DNA of 64,000 bases from Terrimonas pollutisoli (lineage in GTDB: Bacteria; Bacteroidota; Bacteroidia; Chitinophagales; Chitinophagaceae), in contig NZ_JARKNA010000001.1 of NCBI RefSeq assembly GCF_029360765.1, forward strand, positions 124,001 to 188,000. Reading direction: 5' to 3'. The number at the start of each line of letters is the position of its first letter. Within the stretch, counting starts at the first letter, position 1. Under the pieces are notes generated by a model. That model did not search any database, had not been told where the DNA came from, and saw nothing but the letters and a program-made list of their open reading frames with translations. Shown here in pieces: positions 8,049 to 17,418 of this stretch. A program made the position numbers and the translations under genes.

Positions 8049-8881
8049 TAATAATCTCCCAGGGTTTCAGGCAACTGGGTCAGGGCCTTTGCTAACTGCT
8101 CATCGTTGGGAGCAATGCCGTGCCATTCATGCGACCCTTCCATAAAGTCAACACCTTTGCCCATTTCTGTATGCATCATGATGCCGATAGGTTTTCCCTG
8201 CCCAGTCAATGTTCTCGCTTTTTCCAACGTCGCTACCACATCATCCATGTCATTGCCATTCATTTCAAGCGTTGTCCAGCCAAACGCGTCAAATTTTTGA
8301 CGGATATTACCCAATCCCATTACCTTATCGGTTGGGCCATCAATTTGCTGGCCGTTCCAGTCCACCGTTGAAATCAGGTTATCAACCTTGTGATGGGCTG
8401 CGAACATGATAGCTTCCCATACCTGTCCTTCATCAAGTTCCCCATCTCCATGCAGGGAAAAAACAAGATTTTTTTCTCCGTTTAATTTTTTGGCCAATGC
8501 CGCACCGATGGCCACACTCATGCCCTGACCCAAAGATCCGCTTGCAATTCTTACACCCGGAAGATGCTCATGAGTTGCCGGGTGACCCTGCAACCGGGAG
8601 TTTAGCTTCCGAAAAGTTGCCAGTTCTTTTACGTCAAAATAACCTGACCTGGCAAGTGTGGAATAAAAAACGGGTGAAATGTGACCATTGGATAAAAAGA
8701 ATACATCTTCGTTTGTAGCATCCATATTAAAGGATGGATCATGCTTCATGATCTTAAAATAAAGAGCCGTAAAATACTCAGTACATCCTAGTGATCCACC
8801 AGGGTGACCACTGCTGCTGCCATGTACCATTCTTACTATATCTCGCCTGATTTGCGATGCAATTGCCTTAAGTTCAGCCAT
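8048..8881 (-). CDS. Transketolase, N-terminal subunit
   Basis: N-terminal (thiamine-diphosphate, PP-domain) half of a split transketolase, about 277 aa from the ATG at 8881. Landmarks are GSSSGHPGGSLGCTEYF, the Mg/ThDP-binding motif HGDGELDEGQVWEA and the LISTVDWNGQQ segment. Transketolase moves two-carbon ketol units in the non-oxidative pentose phosphate pathway. The ORF track start (8965) adds 28 residues with no family counterpart. The C-terminal (Pyr-domain) half, needed for activity and commonly adjacent in such split systems, is not found on either side. Confidence 0.92.
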   Translation of the reverse strand: MAELKAIASQIRRDIVRMVHGSSSGHPGGSLGCTEYFTALYFKIMKHDPSFNMDATNEDVFFLSNGHISPVFYSTLARSGYFDVKELATFRKLNSRLQGHPATHEHLPGVRIASGSLGQGMSVAIGAALAKKLNGEKNLVFSLHGDGELDEGQVWEAIMFAAHHKVDNLISTVDWNGQQIDGPTDKVMGLGNIRQKFDAFGWTTLEMNGNDMDDVVATLEKARTLTGQGKPIGIMMHTEMGKGVDFMEGSHEWHGIAPNDEQLAKALTQLPETLGDY

Positions 8882-9115
8882 AAAAATTAGGAACTTTTTA
8901 AACTTTTTGTATCTTGCCGCCTCAAATAGCAGCAAGGGGACTGCAAAAATGCAGTTTTTTTGCACACAAAATCCATCCGTTGATATTAATCTGGTTTAAA
9001 TCACATAATCCTGATGGTCCTGAACAATTAATATTGACGTGGTAGCAGTTAATGGTTCAGTGCCAATGATGATCTGAATGGTTTAGACCTATTGTTGTAC
9101 CGTAAATCCCTGCTG

Positions 9116-10246
9116 ATGCTAGATGTATTATTGACAGCTTCTGTTTCCTTTATTATATCTTTCCTTGCGATACCGGTTGTAATGCAAATTGCAGAGCAAA
9201 AGAAATTATATGATATACCGGATGAACGCAAACTACATACACATACAGTTACATCTTTAGGCGGCGTTGGTATTTTTGGCGGTTTTTTATTAGCTGCTTT
9301 ATTATCTATCCAGGGTTATTTGAATCCTGAGTTTCAATATTTCTTCGCCGCAGCATTGGTAATTTTCTTCCTTGGGTTAAAGGATGACCTGATCGTATTA
9401 TCAGCCAGCAAAAAGTTTGTTGGGCAAGTGGTGGCTGCATCCATCATTATTCATCTGGGTGGAATTAAACTGGACAGCATGCATGGCTTGTTCGGATTTG
9501 ACCAATTGCCCGAAGCATTTGCACTGGCCCTGACTTATCTCACCATCATTGTCATTATTAATTCTTTTAATTTGATTGATGGTATCGATGGTTTGGCAGG
9601 AAGTTTAGGCGTGATGACCATGCTTGTTTTTGGAACCTACTTTTATATGGTAGGTTACCAGGCATACGCCTTATTAGCCTATTCGCTTGGAGGTAGCCTT
9701 ATCGCTTTTCTCATCTTTAATCATCATCCTGCCAAGATCTTTATGGGTGATTCGGGTTCTCTGATGATCGGCCTGGTAAATTCCATATTGGTCATTAAAT
9801 TTATAAATGTAGCCAGCGACCCGGCCATTGCCATTCCTATTGAGTCAGCAGTAGCAATTGGCTTTTCTATCATGATCGTTCCTTTGTTGGATACTTTGCG
9901 GGTATTTGCTATACGCATTTCTAAAGGATGCTCGCCTTTTACGCCTGATCGTAATCATATTCATCACTTATTACTTAACTGGGGTCTTGGGCATGCAGCT
10001 ATTGCCCTGTTTTGTGTGGGTATTAATGTGGCCTTTATCATATTCGCTTACACGTTTCGTTCCATCGGCTCTACTTATTTATTGTTAAGCATGTTGTGTA
10101 TTGCATTTGCGGGGTTTGGGTTTCTCTATTACCGGAGGCCGAAACGGACTGTTGTTACAAGGCGTATGAATGGCACTACCGAATTGAAAACAACTTCTAA
10201 AGTTGTTACACTAACACAGGAGGCAGCAGCGGCGGACAGCAAATAA
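9116..10246 (+). CDS. Undecaprenyl-phosphate sugar-1-phosphate transferase (WecA/MraY family)
   Basis: Polytopic transferase of the MraY/WecA/TagO family that loads a sugar-1-phosphate, probably GlcNAc- or related, onto undecaprenyl phosphate to start polysaccharide synthesis. Around ten membrane helices are visible. Catalytic-loop motifs are GLKDDL, NSFNLIDGIDGLAG, FMGDSGSLMIG and the C-terminal HHLLL. The ATG at 9116 is preferred to the TTG at 9092, since it opens directly into the first helix. A strong terminator follows at 10268. It stands alone, with no other capsule genes nearby. Confidence 0.88.
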   Translation: MLDVLLTASVSFIISFLAIPVVMQIAEQKKLYDIPDERKLHTHTVTSLGGVGIFGGFLLAALLSIQGYLNPEFQYFFAAALVIFFLGLKDDLIVLSASKKFVGQVVAASIIIHLGGIKLDSMHGLFGFDQLPEAFALALTYLTIIVIINSFNLIDGIDGLAGSLGVMTMLVFGTYFYMVGYQAYALLAYSLGGSLIAFLIFNHHPAKIFMGDSGSLMIGLVNSILVIKFINVASDPAIAIPIESAVAIGFSIMIVPLLDTLRVFAIRISKGCSPFTPDRNHIHHLLLNWGLGHAAIALFCVGINVAFIIFAYTFRSIGSTYLLLSMLCIAFAGFGFLYYRRPKRTVVTRRMNGTTELKTTSKVVTLTQEAAAADSK

Positions 10247-10267
10247 CCAGTTAGTGCAAAAAGAATT

Positions 10268-10301
10268 AGCCGGAAAAGAATAATTTTTCCGGCTTTTTTT
10301 T
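10268..10301 (+). terminator. Intrinsic terminator
   Basis: AGCCGGAAAA and TTTTCCGGCT form a 10-bp perfect stem followed by eight Ts. It ends the WecA-like transcript just before frr. Confidence 0.9.
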
Positions 10302-10317
10302 AACTGGCTGCTTTTAT

Positions 10318-10325
10318 TAGCTTTG
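10318..10325 (+). promoter_or_regulatory. TAnnTTTG -7 element before frr
   Basis: TAGCTTTG matches the -7 consensus and is 19 bases from the frr ATG. The -33 position falls in the T-tract of the preceding terminator. Confidence 0.5.
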
Positions 10326-10344
10326 CCTTTCTCAAATTTTTACT

Positions 10345-10908
10345 ATGACGGAAGATGTTTCAAAAATTATTGCCGGCACAGATGAGCAAATGAAAAAAGC
10401 GATCAATCACCTGGAGGCCGAACTACTGAAGATAAGAGCAGGTAAAGCCAATCCCCAGATGCTTGACAGTATTGTGGTAGACTATTATGGTTCGCCGATG
10501 CCCATCAACCAGGTTGCTAATATCAGCGTATTAGATGCCCGTACGTTGACGATACAACCCTGGGAAAAGAACATGCTTCAACCCATCGAAAGAGCTATCA
10601 TTAATGCCAACATTGGCGTCACACCTCAAAACGACGGAGTGATTATCCGTTTGTTCTTACCGCCATTAACGGAAGAAAGAAGAAAAGAACTGGTAAAAAA
10701 ATGCCAGGCAGAAGGCGAGCATTCAAAAGTCGCCATTCGCAACATCCGCCGTGATGCCATTGAGGCAATTAAAAAATTACAGAAAAACGGGTTAAGCGAG
10801 GACGCTGCTAAAGACTCCGAAGCGGATGTTCAGGAAGTCACAGACAAGTTTATTTCCCAGATAGAAAAACACCTGGCTGCAAAGGAGAAGGAAATTATGT
10901 CGGTTTAA
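10345..10908 (+). CDS. frr: Ribosome recycling factor
   Basis: 187-aa factor that, with EF-G, splits the post-termination ribosome. It has the two-domain RRF signature: a long three-helix bundle (for example LLKIRAGKANPQMLD and PLTEERRKELVKKCQAEGEHSKVAIRNIRRDA) and the central beta domain around VDYYGSPMPINQVANISV. Length and content are normal. Its own promoter element lies at 10318, and its transcript probably ends in a hairpin located inside the convergent DMT gene. Confidence 0.97.
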   Translation: MTEDVSKIIAGTDEQMKKAINHLEAELLKIRAGKANPQMLDSIVVDYYGSPMPINQVANISVLDARTLTIQPWEKNMLQPIERAIINANIGVTPQNDGVIIRLFLPPLTEERRKELVKKCQAEGEHSKVAIRNIRRDAIEAIKKLQKNGLSEDAAKDSEADVQEVTDKFISQIEKHLAAKEKEIMSV

Positions 10909-10919
10909 TCTCTTGTCAA

Positions 10920-11831
10920 TTATACTTTTTGAGTCAGCGGAGCTTTAGCTCCGCTTTTTCTTTTATCAGGGAGATTGGCGAGGTAAACGCCCAACAAAAT
11001 TATCGGGAGACAGATGAACTCAACAATCGTGATAGCTTCCCCATCCAGGAATCCCCAAAACAAAGCGACAAATGGAATACCATAAGTAACTAAAGAGGCA
11101 AACAGGCCACTAGCCTTTTGAACAAGGATATAAAACAGAACAGTAGCGAAAGCACTTCCTACAAGACCGAGTAATAATGTATTAAGAATGGACCATTGTA
11201 CTATCTTGTCAGTAAAGTCTAGTTGAAAGAAATCCTGTTGCCATAATATAATGGCTGTAGGTAAAGCCATTAAAGCAAGCGAGACTGCAGCAATATGTAT
11301 CGGCTTTTGTTCTTTTAAAAAATGGCTGACGAGATTTACGTTTATACCGTACGATATCGTTCCAAGAATTACCAGAGAAGCATAGCCAAAATTATCAAGG
11401 CTGATATTTTTTTTAAAAAGCGTAAGGAGACAAAGACCCACAAAACCGATGACTATCCCGATAATTTTTTGCCTCCCTATTTTATCCCGGAAAAACAGGA
11501 CGCTAATGCCAACAACACAAATAGGTGTCAACGAATTGAGAATTCCTTCCAGGGAGCTATCGACTTTGGTAATAGCGATAGCAAAACAAAAAGCAGGTAG
11601 CAAATTACCGCAAAGGCCGGTAAAAAAAAGCAAGCCTATTTTTTTAAGGGGAATTTTTGATCCATGTATAAATGCAATAGGGATAAATACCAGGGATGAT
11701 GAAAAGATGCGTAAGGCTGCGATTTGTGAGCCACTTAAGCCTTCACTGCTCACTTTCATTAAAATAAAAGAGCTTCCCCAAATAAAACAAAGCAGTACGA
11801 AAATGCTCCAACTAATTACTTTATTATTCAT
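10920..11831 (-). CDS. EamA/DMT-family transporter
   Basis: 303-aa inner-membrane protein with about ten helices arranged as two EamA repeats of five. The first repeat opens with SIFVLLCFIWGSSFILMKVS and the second with LVILGTISYGINVNLVS. This is the drug/metabolite transporter superfamily; the substrate cannot be predicted. The end of its coding sequence doubles as the frr terminator on the opposite strand. It is divergent from PPK2. Confidence 0.88.
   Translation of the reverse strand: MNNKVISWSIFVLLCFIWGSSFILMKVSSEGLSGSQIAALRIFSSSLVFIPIAFIHGSKIPLKKIGLLFFTGLCGNLLPAFCFAIAITKVDSSLEGILNSLTPICVVGISVLFFRDKIGRQKIIGIVIGFVGLCLLTLFKKNISLDNFGYASLVILGTISYGINVNLVSHFLKEQKPIHIAAVSLALMALPTAIILWQQDFFQLDFTDKIVQWSILNTLLLGLVGSAFATVLFYILVQKASGLFASLVTYGIPFVALFWGFLDGEAITIVEFICLPIILLGVYLANLPDKRKSGAKAPLTQKV
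10936..10960 (+). terminator. Terminator for frr embedded in the convergent gene
   Basis: AGCGGAGCT-TT-AGCTCCGCT is a perfect 9-bp stem followed by TTTTC. It lies within the last codons of the DMT transporter on the other strand, where it encodes SGAKAP. Confidence 0.85.
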
Positions 11832-11885
11832 AAGCGAGGGGCGAAGGTCTTAAAACAAAATGAACAGGGGCAAATTTTTTATATT

Positions 11886-12656
11886 GTGAAACTAAATAAG
11901 ATGAATGCTATGAATAAAATCAGATTGAGTAATATAGACACCCGTGCACCCAGGAACCTCGATAAAAATGCGACCAAGGAAAAAACAGTTGCTATTCTTG
12001 AAGAACTCGATGAGCTCCAAAATCTGTTATATGCAGAAGGCAAACATTCCGTCTTGATTGTAATCCAGGGAATGGATGGAAGTGGAAAAGACGGCGTGAT
12101 CAGGAATGTGCTGGGTAATATGAACCCACAGGGAGTAACCGTACAATCTTTTAAAGTTCCCACACCTGAAGAAGCTTCGCATGATTTTCTCTGGCGTGTG
12201 CATAAATATGTACCTCAAAGAGGAATGATCCAGGTTTTTAACCGGTCGCATTATGAAGATATTCTTGTAACCCGGGTGCACAAATGGTGTGATGATAAAA
12301 CAGCACAGAAAAGAATAAAGGCAATCAATGACTTTGAAGAACTATTACAAGAGCACAACGACACGCATATCCTGAAATTTTATCTGCATGTATCACCGGA
12401 AGAGCAATATGAAAGATTGACTGAGCGATTGAAAGATCCTGCCAAGATGTGGAAATACAATGAAAAGGATTTGAGCGAAGCCAAACTTTGGAATGTATAT
12501 ATGCAGATGTACGAAGAGTGTTTTGAATATTGCAATAAGCCGGCCTGGATCATCGTACCTGCTGATCAAAACTGGTACAAAGAATTTATCATTGCTTCAG
12601 CATTGCGTGATATGCTCAGAAGTTTAAAAATGGAATATCCGGGATTAAAAAAGTAG
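11886..12656 (+). CDS. ppk2: Polyphosphate kinase 2 family protein
   Basis: PPK2-type P-loop kinase that moves phosphate between polyphosphate and nucleotides. Walker A is GMDGSGKDG (about residues 60-68), followed by the PPK2-typical VPTPEEASHDFLWR, the Walker B-like FNRSHYEDILVTRVH and the lid segment RLKDPAKMWKYNEKDL. Its 256 aa match the one-domain subgroup that prefers AMP/ADP as acceptors, although the exact nucleotide is uncertain. GTG 11886, ATG 11901 and ATG 11910 are all possible starts; nothing upstream decides between them. Confidence 0.9.
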   Translation: MKLNKMNAMNKIRLSNIDTRAPRNLDKNATKEKTVAILEELDELQNLLYAEGKHSVLIVIQGMDGSGKDGVIRNVLGNMNPQGVTVQSFKVPTPEEASHDFLWRVHKYVPQRGMIQVFNRSHYEDILVTRVHKWCDDKTAQKRIKAINDFEELLQEHNDTHILKFYLHVSPEEQYERLTERLKDPAKMWKYNEKDLSEAKLWNVYMQMYEECFEYCNKPAWIIVPADQNWYKEFIIASALRDMLRSLKMEYPGLKK

Positions 12657-12765
12657 TGCATCAGTGGAAAAGTTTCTATAAAATGGCGTTCGTAAAAAAC
12701 CGGTCATGTCCTTAAAGTAAATAACTTAGGGATACACTTTTATTAACACACAAAACCAACAAATT

Positions 12766-13134
12766 ATGAGCATGCTAAAAGAATTCAAAGAGTTTGCCAC
12801 CAAAGGCAATGTTGTAGAATTAGCCGTTGCTGTAATCATCGGCGGTGCATTTGGTAAGATCATTAACTCTTTGGTTGAAGATATTATTACGCCGGTGTTA
12901 TTAAAACCAGCTTTGGAGGCGGCCGGTGCGGCTAATATTGAAACCTGGGCTCCGGGTGGTGTGTTATTGGGAAAATTTATCGCAGCTATTCTTTCTTTTA
13001 TTGTAATTGCTTTCGTTTTATTCCTAATTATTAAGGGCATGAATAAAGTAGTGAGAAAAGAAGCCGCTGCCCCGCCACCTACACCCGAAGAAGTACTTTT
13101 ATTGCGCGAAATCAGGGACTCTTTAAAGAAATAA
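12766..13134 (+). CDS. mscL: Large-conductance mechanosensitive channel
   Basis: 122-aa MscL, a homopentameric inner-membrane valve that opens under osmotic downshock. It has the N-terminal amphipathic helix [30 protein letters not shown] leading into TM1, a short periplasmic loop, TM2 ([19 protein letters not shown]) and the C-terminal helix after [13 protein letters not shown]. Length is normal. A hairpin at 13162 ends the transcript before scpA. Confidence 0.96.
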   Translation: MSMLKEFKEFATKGNVVELAVAVIIGGAFGKIINSLVEDIITPVLLKPALEAAGAANIETWAPGGVLLGKFIAAILSFIVIAFVLFLIIKGMNKVVRKEAAAPPPTPEEVLLLREIRDSLKK

Positions 13135-13161
13135 CCCGCAACCATATTTCCCTTATTTTTG

Positions 13162-13200
13162 AGCCCTGTTTCAGGTAACCCCTGCGACAGGGCTTAATTT
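13162..13200 (+). terminator. Hairpin between mscL and scpA
   Basis: AGCCCTGT and ACAGGGCT form an 8-bp perfect stem with a 17-nt loop, followed by TAATTTTTA. It probably terminates mscL; it ends about 10 bases before the scpA ATG. Confidence 0.65.
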
Positions 13201-13206
13201 TTATAC

Positions 13207-13998
13207 ATGGTAAACTCTTCATCATACCAGATCAAACTGGCCCAGTTTGAGGGACCTTTTGACCTGCTTTTATTTTTTATAGAACGTGACGAGCTGGATA
13301 TATACAATATTCCTATCACTAAAATCACGAATGACTTCCTGGATTATATTCATCAGCAGCAGGCTGTGAACATTGAGCTTTCCAGTGAGTTCATCCTGTT
13401 TATATCTACGTTGATGCGGATCAAAGCCAAAATGCTGCTCCCCCGAAAAGAGCTGGATGCGCAAGGGAATGAGATCGATCCCCGCGAAGAATTGGTGAAT
13501 AAAATACTGGAGTATAAAAAATTCAAGGAGGCGTCGGCTCAAATGGCTGAAATGGAAGCCATGCGAATGCTGATGGTGAAAAGAGGAAATATCCAGAAAG
13601 AATTATCACAAATAGGCGAAGAAGCAGGTGAGGGAACCGAGATACAGAATATCACCGTATTCAAACTGATGAAGGCTTTTGAAAAAGCCATGCAGAAATA
13701 TTCTGACCGGGTCAATAAACCGGTGCATACGGTCGTACAGTATCGCTATACCATGGAAAATAGCCGCCAGGATATGCTGGCGCTTTCACAAAAAGAAAAG
13801 ACGTTGGCATTTGAGAAAATATTTGAAAGAGCGGAAAACAGGGTTCATGCCATTTTTCTTTTCCTTTCATTATTAGAACTGGTACAGGGAAAATTCTTGA
13901 AGATCATTATCGGCGAAGGCAAGAATAATTTTATCATTGAATATAATGAGCCTGAAAACCGGCTGGCCGAATTGGAAGAAGTCAATCAACCACAATAA
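13207..13998 (+). CDS. scpA: Segregation and condensation protein A
   Basis: Kleisin subunit of the SMC-ScpAB chromosome-condensing complex. The N-terminal signature FEGPFDLLLFFIERDELDIYNIPI is diagnostic. The N-terminal domain binds the SMC neck, and the C-terminal winged helix (about 190-263, including ALFEKIFERAENRVHAIFLFLSLLELVQ-like residues) binds the SMC head. Length 263 aa is normal. scpB, often adjacent in other phyla, is not next to it here. Confidence 0.94.
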   Translation: MVNSSSYQIKLAQFEGPFDLLLFFIERDELDIYNIPITKITNDFLDYIHQQQAVNIELSSEFILFISTLMRIKAKMLLPRKELDAQGNEIDPREELVNKILEYKKFKEASAQMAEMEAMRMLMVKRGNIQKELSQIGEEAGEGTEIQNITVFKLMKAFEKAMQKYSDRVNKPVHTVVQYRYTMENSRQDMLALSQKEKTLAFEKIFERAENRVHAIFLFLSLLELVQGKFLKIIIGEGKNNFIIEYNEPENRLAELEEVNQPQ

Positions 13999-14018
13999 AC
14001 AAACTAAAAATTTTTATT

Positions 14019-14429
14019 ATGAAAAGCTTTGCAACTGCAAATTGGAAAGGCTCTGGTAAAGAGGGGTCCGGAACGTTATCAACCGGAAAAGGTGCTATAA
14101 AAAATACATCTTATGATTACAAAAGCCGGTTCGAAGACGGGCAATACACTAACCCTGAAGAATTAATTGCAGCGGCACATTCGGGATGTTTTTCAATGAA
14201 ATTGAGTTTTGTTTTGGGTGCTGCCGGTTTTACACCTGATAGTATTGATACCAAGTGTACCGTCACTTTAGAAAACGGTTCTGTTACATCGAGCCATCTC
14301 GAAGTAAAAGCCAATGTTCCGGGTATTGATGCGGCAAAATTTGCGGAGTGTGCAGCTGATGCAAAAGCAAATTGCCCCATTAGCAAACTGTTGAATACAA
14401 ATATTACTATGGACGCCAGCTTGGCGTAA
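14019..14429 (+). CDS. OsmC-family peroxidase
   Basis: 136-aa OsmC/Ohr-fold protein that reduces organic hydroperoxides with two cysteines. The peroxidatic Cys lies in AAHSGCFSMKLSF (about residue 52) and the resolving Cys in ANCPISKLLN (about 122). The N-terminus GSGKEGSGTLSTGKG matches the OsmC rather than the Ohr subgroup. It starts 20 bases after scpA and ends in a clear terminator. Confidence 0.92.
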   Translation: MKSFATANWKGSGKEGSGTLSTGKGAIKNTSYDYKSRFEDGQYTNPEELIAAAHSGCFSMKLSFVLGAAGFTPDSIDTKCTVTLENGSVTSSHLEVKANVPGIDAAKFAECAADAKANCPISKLLNTNITMDASLA

Positions 14430-14447
14430 GCATGTTAGAGTTTTAAA

Positions 14448-14490
14448 AGGCGCAAACAAGAAACTAAATTTTCGGGTTTGCGTCTTTTTT
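14448..14490 (+). terminator. Intrinsic terminator after OsmC
   Basis: GGCGCAAAC and GTTTGCGTC pair over 9 bp (one G-U) and are followed by six Ts. Confidence 0.8.
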
Positions 14491-14518
14491 CTATTAAGCA
14501 AGCTTGACTGAAAAAGAC

Positions 14519-15154
14519 TCAATCATATATCCACAACAACACCGGTTTCCCGGATGCATCGATTATCGGCTTCAGGTATTGCAGATAATTGATAGATACA
14601 GTTGGGCATCCATCACTTTGACAAATGTCCTCCTTCACTTCCGATTCGGGTACACAATCATGTGCATGTAGTACTACAAATCGTTGAAATGCTTTGTCAT
14701 TTGTTTTGTCTAGGCCATATAGTTTATAAGCCAGGCCAAACCTGCCGTTGTAAGCATTCCCGATTTTATATTTTCCCAGCGAAGTGCAGCCACAACCCAC
14801 CGTGTTACCATATTTTCTGCCTTCCAGCCAATATTGATTACAACGACCGTGGGTGACCAGGCCTGAGTTTCTGATTGTATCCCTTTTTAGGTCGTAGACA
14901 AAAAACCTGTTTTGTCCGGAATGCAGGCTCATATCGATCAGGAAACAAATAATATCATTATATCCTTTTTGTTGAGCAAACGCCCTGGCTTCGCTTGCTT
15001 TTAATTGAAGCTTTTTCGCCGATGCGGTTGTTAAAGTATAATTGGAGCGGTTGGGTTTACCGGCTTTTGCTTTTTCTATTAATCCCGAAGAAAATAGCCA
15101 GGTAAAGGAAACCAAAAGAAAAAAGATAAGTAGCAGTATCCTGGTTTTAAACAT
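14519..15154 (-). CDS. Murein L,D-transpeptidase catalytic-domain family protein (YkuD-like)
   Basis: 211-aa exported protein with an N-terminal hydrophobic anchor/signal (ILLLIFFLLVSFTWLFSSG). The catalytic region carries the HAHDCVPES and QSDGCPTVS segments, where His and the nucleophile Cys of YkuD-like L,D-transpeptidases are expected, and a glycine-rich GNTVGCGCTSLGKYKIG substrate-binding stretch. It probably modifies peptidoglycan or anchors protein to it in the periplasm. It lies downstream of dxs on the same strand, separated by a terminator. Confidence 0.8.
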   Translation of the reverse strand: MFKTRILLLIFFLLVSFTWLFSSGLIEKAKAGKPNRSNYTLTTASAKKLQLKASEARAFAQQKGYNDIICFLIDMSLHSGQNRFFVYDLKRDTIRNSGLVTHGRCNQYWLEGRKYGNTVGCGCTSLGKYKIGNAYNGRFGLAYKLYGLDKTNDKAFQRFVVLHAHDCVPESEVKEDICQSDGCPTVSINYLQYLKPIIDASGKPVLLWIYD

Positions 15155-15251
15155 ATGCTATGTTTTAAAAAAGGAAGACACAATTCTAACTCAAATCCAT
15201 ACTTGAAAATTGTGAAAGGTTGTTAATAATAGTTGAAATTATCAAAAAGCA

Positions 15252-15280
15252 AAAGGCCAACCTGAATAAGGTTGGCCTTT
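15252..15280 (-). terminator. Terminator of dxs
   Basis: AAAGGCCAACC and GGTTGGCCTTT form an 11-bp perfect stem with a 7-nt loop, directly after the dxs stop on the minus strand and followed by T-rich sequence. Confidence 0.85.
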
Positions 15281-15303
15281 CATAAAAAAACAAGATAAAA
15301 AGT

Positions 15304-17238
15304 TTATTGGAAAAAAGAAGTTGCCGTTACTGTGTCCTTCATCATATCGCGGATTGTTTCAATTATGGCGGTTGTATCATAACCACATTCATGATGCAAT
15401 TCCTTCGGCGTACCATGTTCAACAATCCTGTCCGGAATTCCCAGAATACGAATATCATTTTTGTAGCCATGCTGAGCCATAAACTCCAATATAGCACTAC
15501 CAAAACCTCCATCCACACAGCCGTCTTCAACAGTCACTATCTTTTCATAATTGCCCAGAACTTCATGCAATAGCTCTTCGTCAAGTGGTTTTACAAAACG
15601 AATGTCGTAATGACCTGGGTTCAACCCATCATTTTTTAACTCACGTATGGCGGCAGCAGCAAAATTGCCGGGATGACCCAATGAAAGAATAGCAATGTCC
15701 TTACCGTCTTTTAATTTTCTGCCTTTGCCGATCTCAATCTCTTTCATTTCAGTTTTCCATTCGGGCATTACACCTTCACCCCTGGGATAACGAATCACAA
15801 ACGGAAGCTTCGTGCTTTCTAATTGTGCGGTATACATCAGGTTGCGTAATTCGCTTTCATTCATTGGTGCGCTAACGATCATATTGGGTATGCAACGCAT
15901 ATAGGCAATATCATAAGCGCCATGGTGTGTAGGACCATCATCGCCTACTATACCCGCACGATCCAAACAAAAGACAACCGGCAATTTTTGAATGGCTACA
16001 TCATGTATCACCTGGTCGTAGGCCCGTTGCATGAACGAGGAATAGATATTGCAAAACACTTTCAAGCCCTGCGTAGCCATACCAGCACTCACCGTGACGG
16101 CATGTTGCTCTGCGATGCCAACATCAAATGCCCTGTCCGGCATTTTTTCCATCATATATTTTAACGATGAGCCGGATGGCATTGCCGGTGTTATTCCAAA
16201 TATTCTTTCGTTCTTTTCTGCCAGTTCAATAATGGTATGTCCAAACACATCCTGGTATTTAGGAGGTTGAGGCAGATCATATTTTTTCTTTTGAATTTCT
16301 CCGGTTATTTTATCAAACAAGCCCGGGGCGTGCCACTTGGTCTGATCTTTTTCGGCCAATGCATATCCCTTTCCTTTTACAGTAACTATGTGCAAGAGTT
16401 TAGGACCCGGTATTTCACGAAGGTCAGTAAGCGTATCTACCAGTTTAGCCACATTATGTCCGTCGATTGGACCGAAGTAGCGAAGTTTCAATGATTCAAA
16501 AAGGTTGGCGCTGCTGCTTACCATTCCCTTTAATCCCTCTGCCAGTTTGTGCCCCATTGCCCGGCTAAAGTTTTTACCAACAGGTAATTTGCCCAGCAAT
16601 TTCCAAACGTCATCTTTTACTTTATTGTAGGTTGGAGAAGTGGTAATATCTGTCAGGTATTCTTTTAATGCGCCAACATTAGGATCAATGCCCATATTAT
16701 TATCGTTGAGGATAATAAGCATGTCCGTATCAGCTACACCGGCATGGTTCATCCCTTCAAAGGCAAGGCCCGCCGTCATAGCGCCGTCGCCGATCACGGC
16801 AATACATTTCCGGTCTGTTTCTCCCTTATATTTCGCCGCCATAGCCATGCCCAATGCAGCCGAAATAGAAGTAGAAGAGTGGCCCACGCCAAATGTATCG
16901 TACTCGCTTTCACTTCGCTTGGGAAAACCACTGAGGCCATTATACTTTCTGTTGCTAATAAAATTATCGCGGCGACCCGTCAATATTTTATGACCATAAG
17001 CCTGGTGACCCACATCCCATACCAACTGATCATAAGGCGTATTGTACACGTAATGAAGAGCAGTGGTTAATTCTACTACACCGAGGCTGGCGCCAAAATG
17101 ACCACCATGTACGCTTACAACGTCAATGATATACTGGCGTAATTCATCGCACAGTTGATGCAGCTTTTCGCGGGGGAGCTTTTTAAGGTCAGCAGGTGAA
17201 TCGATGGTTTTTAATAACGGTCCGGGTGTAATTTCCAT
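15304..17238 (-). CDS. dxs: 1-deoxy-D-xylulose-5-phosphate synthase
   Basis: 644-aa thiamine-diphosphate enzyme that condenses pyruvate and glyceraldehyde-3-phosphate, the entry step of the MEP isoprenoid pathway. Visible are VWDVGHQAYGHKILTGRRD, the ThDP/Mg motif GDGAMTAGLAFEGMNHAG with ILNDNNMGID, the catalytic Glu region DVGIAEQHAV and the DRAGIVGDDGPTHHG segment. Domain order and length are normal. It stands alone with a strong terminator. An AGCCCTT...AAGGGCT inverted repeat lies upstream at 17278-17298. Confidence 0.97.
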   Translation of the reverse strand: MEITPGPLLKTIDSPADLKKLPREKLHQLCDELRQYIIDVVSVHGGHFGASLGVVELTTALHYVYNTPYDQLVWDVGHQAYGHKILTGRRDNFISNRKYNGLSGFPKRSESEYDTFGVGHSSTSISAALGMAMAAKYKGETDRKCIAVIGDGAMTAGLAFEGMNHAGVADTDMLIILNDNNMGIDPNVGALKEYLTDITTSPTYNKVKDDVWKLLGKLPVGKNFSRAMGHKLAEGLKGMVSSSANLFESLKLRYFGPIDGHNVAKLVDTLTDLREIPGPKLLHIVTVKGKGYALAEKDQTKWHAPGLFDKITGEIQKKKYDLPQPPKYQDVFGHTIIELAEKNERIFGITPAMPSGSSLKYMMEKMPDRAFDVGIAEQHAVTVSAGMATQGLKVFCNIYSSFMQRAYDQVIHDVAIQKLPVVFCLDRAGIVGDDGPTHHGAYDIAYMRCIPNMIVSAPMNESELRNLMYTAQLESTKLPFVIRYPRGEGVMPEWKTEMKEIEIGKGRKLKDGKDIAILSLGHPGNFAAAAIRELKNDGLNPGHYDIRFVKPLDEELLHEVLGNYEKIVTVEDGCVDGGFGSAILEFMAQHGYKNDIRILGIPDRIVEHGTPKELHHECGYDTTAIIETIRDMMKDTVTATSFFQ

Positions 17239-17418
17239 GTACCAATTTTAACGCTGTAAAAGTAATATTTTCTTGCGAGCCCTTGCCGATTAAGGGCTTT
17301 AACAATTAATTGCAGGCACTTATATAGCTTTTGTAGCTCAAAACCAGTCAAAATATCCCATTTGTAAAAGTTATTTTCCACTGATATATTTATAAAGTTC
17401 AGGGGTGAATAAAACAGT

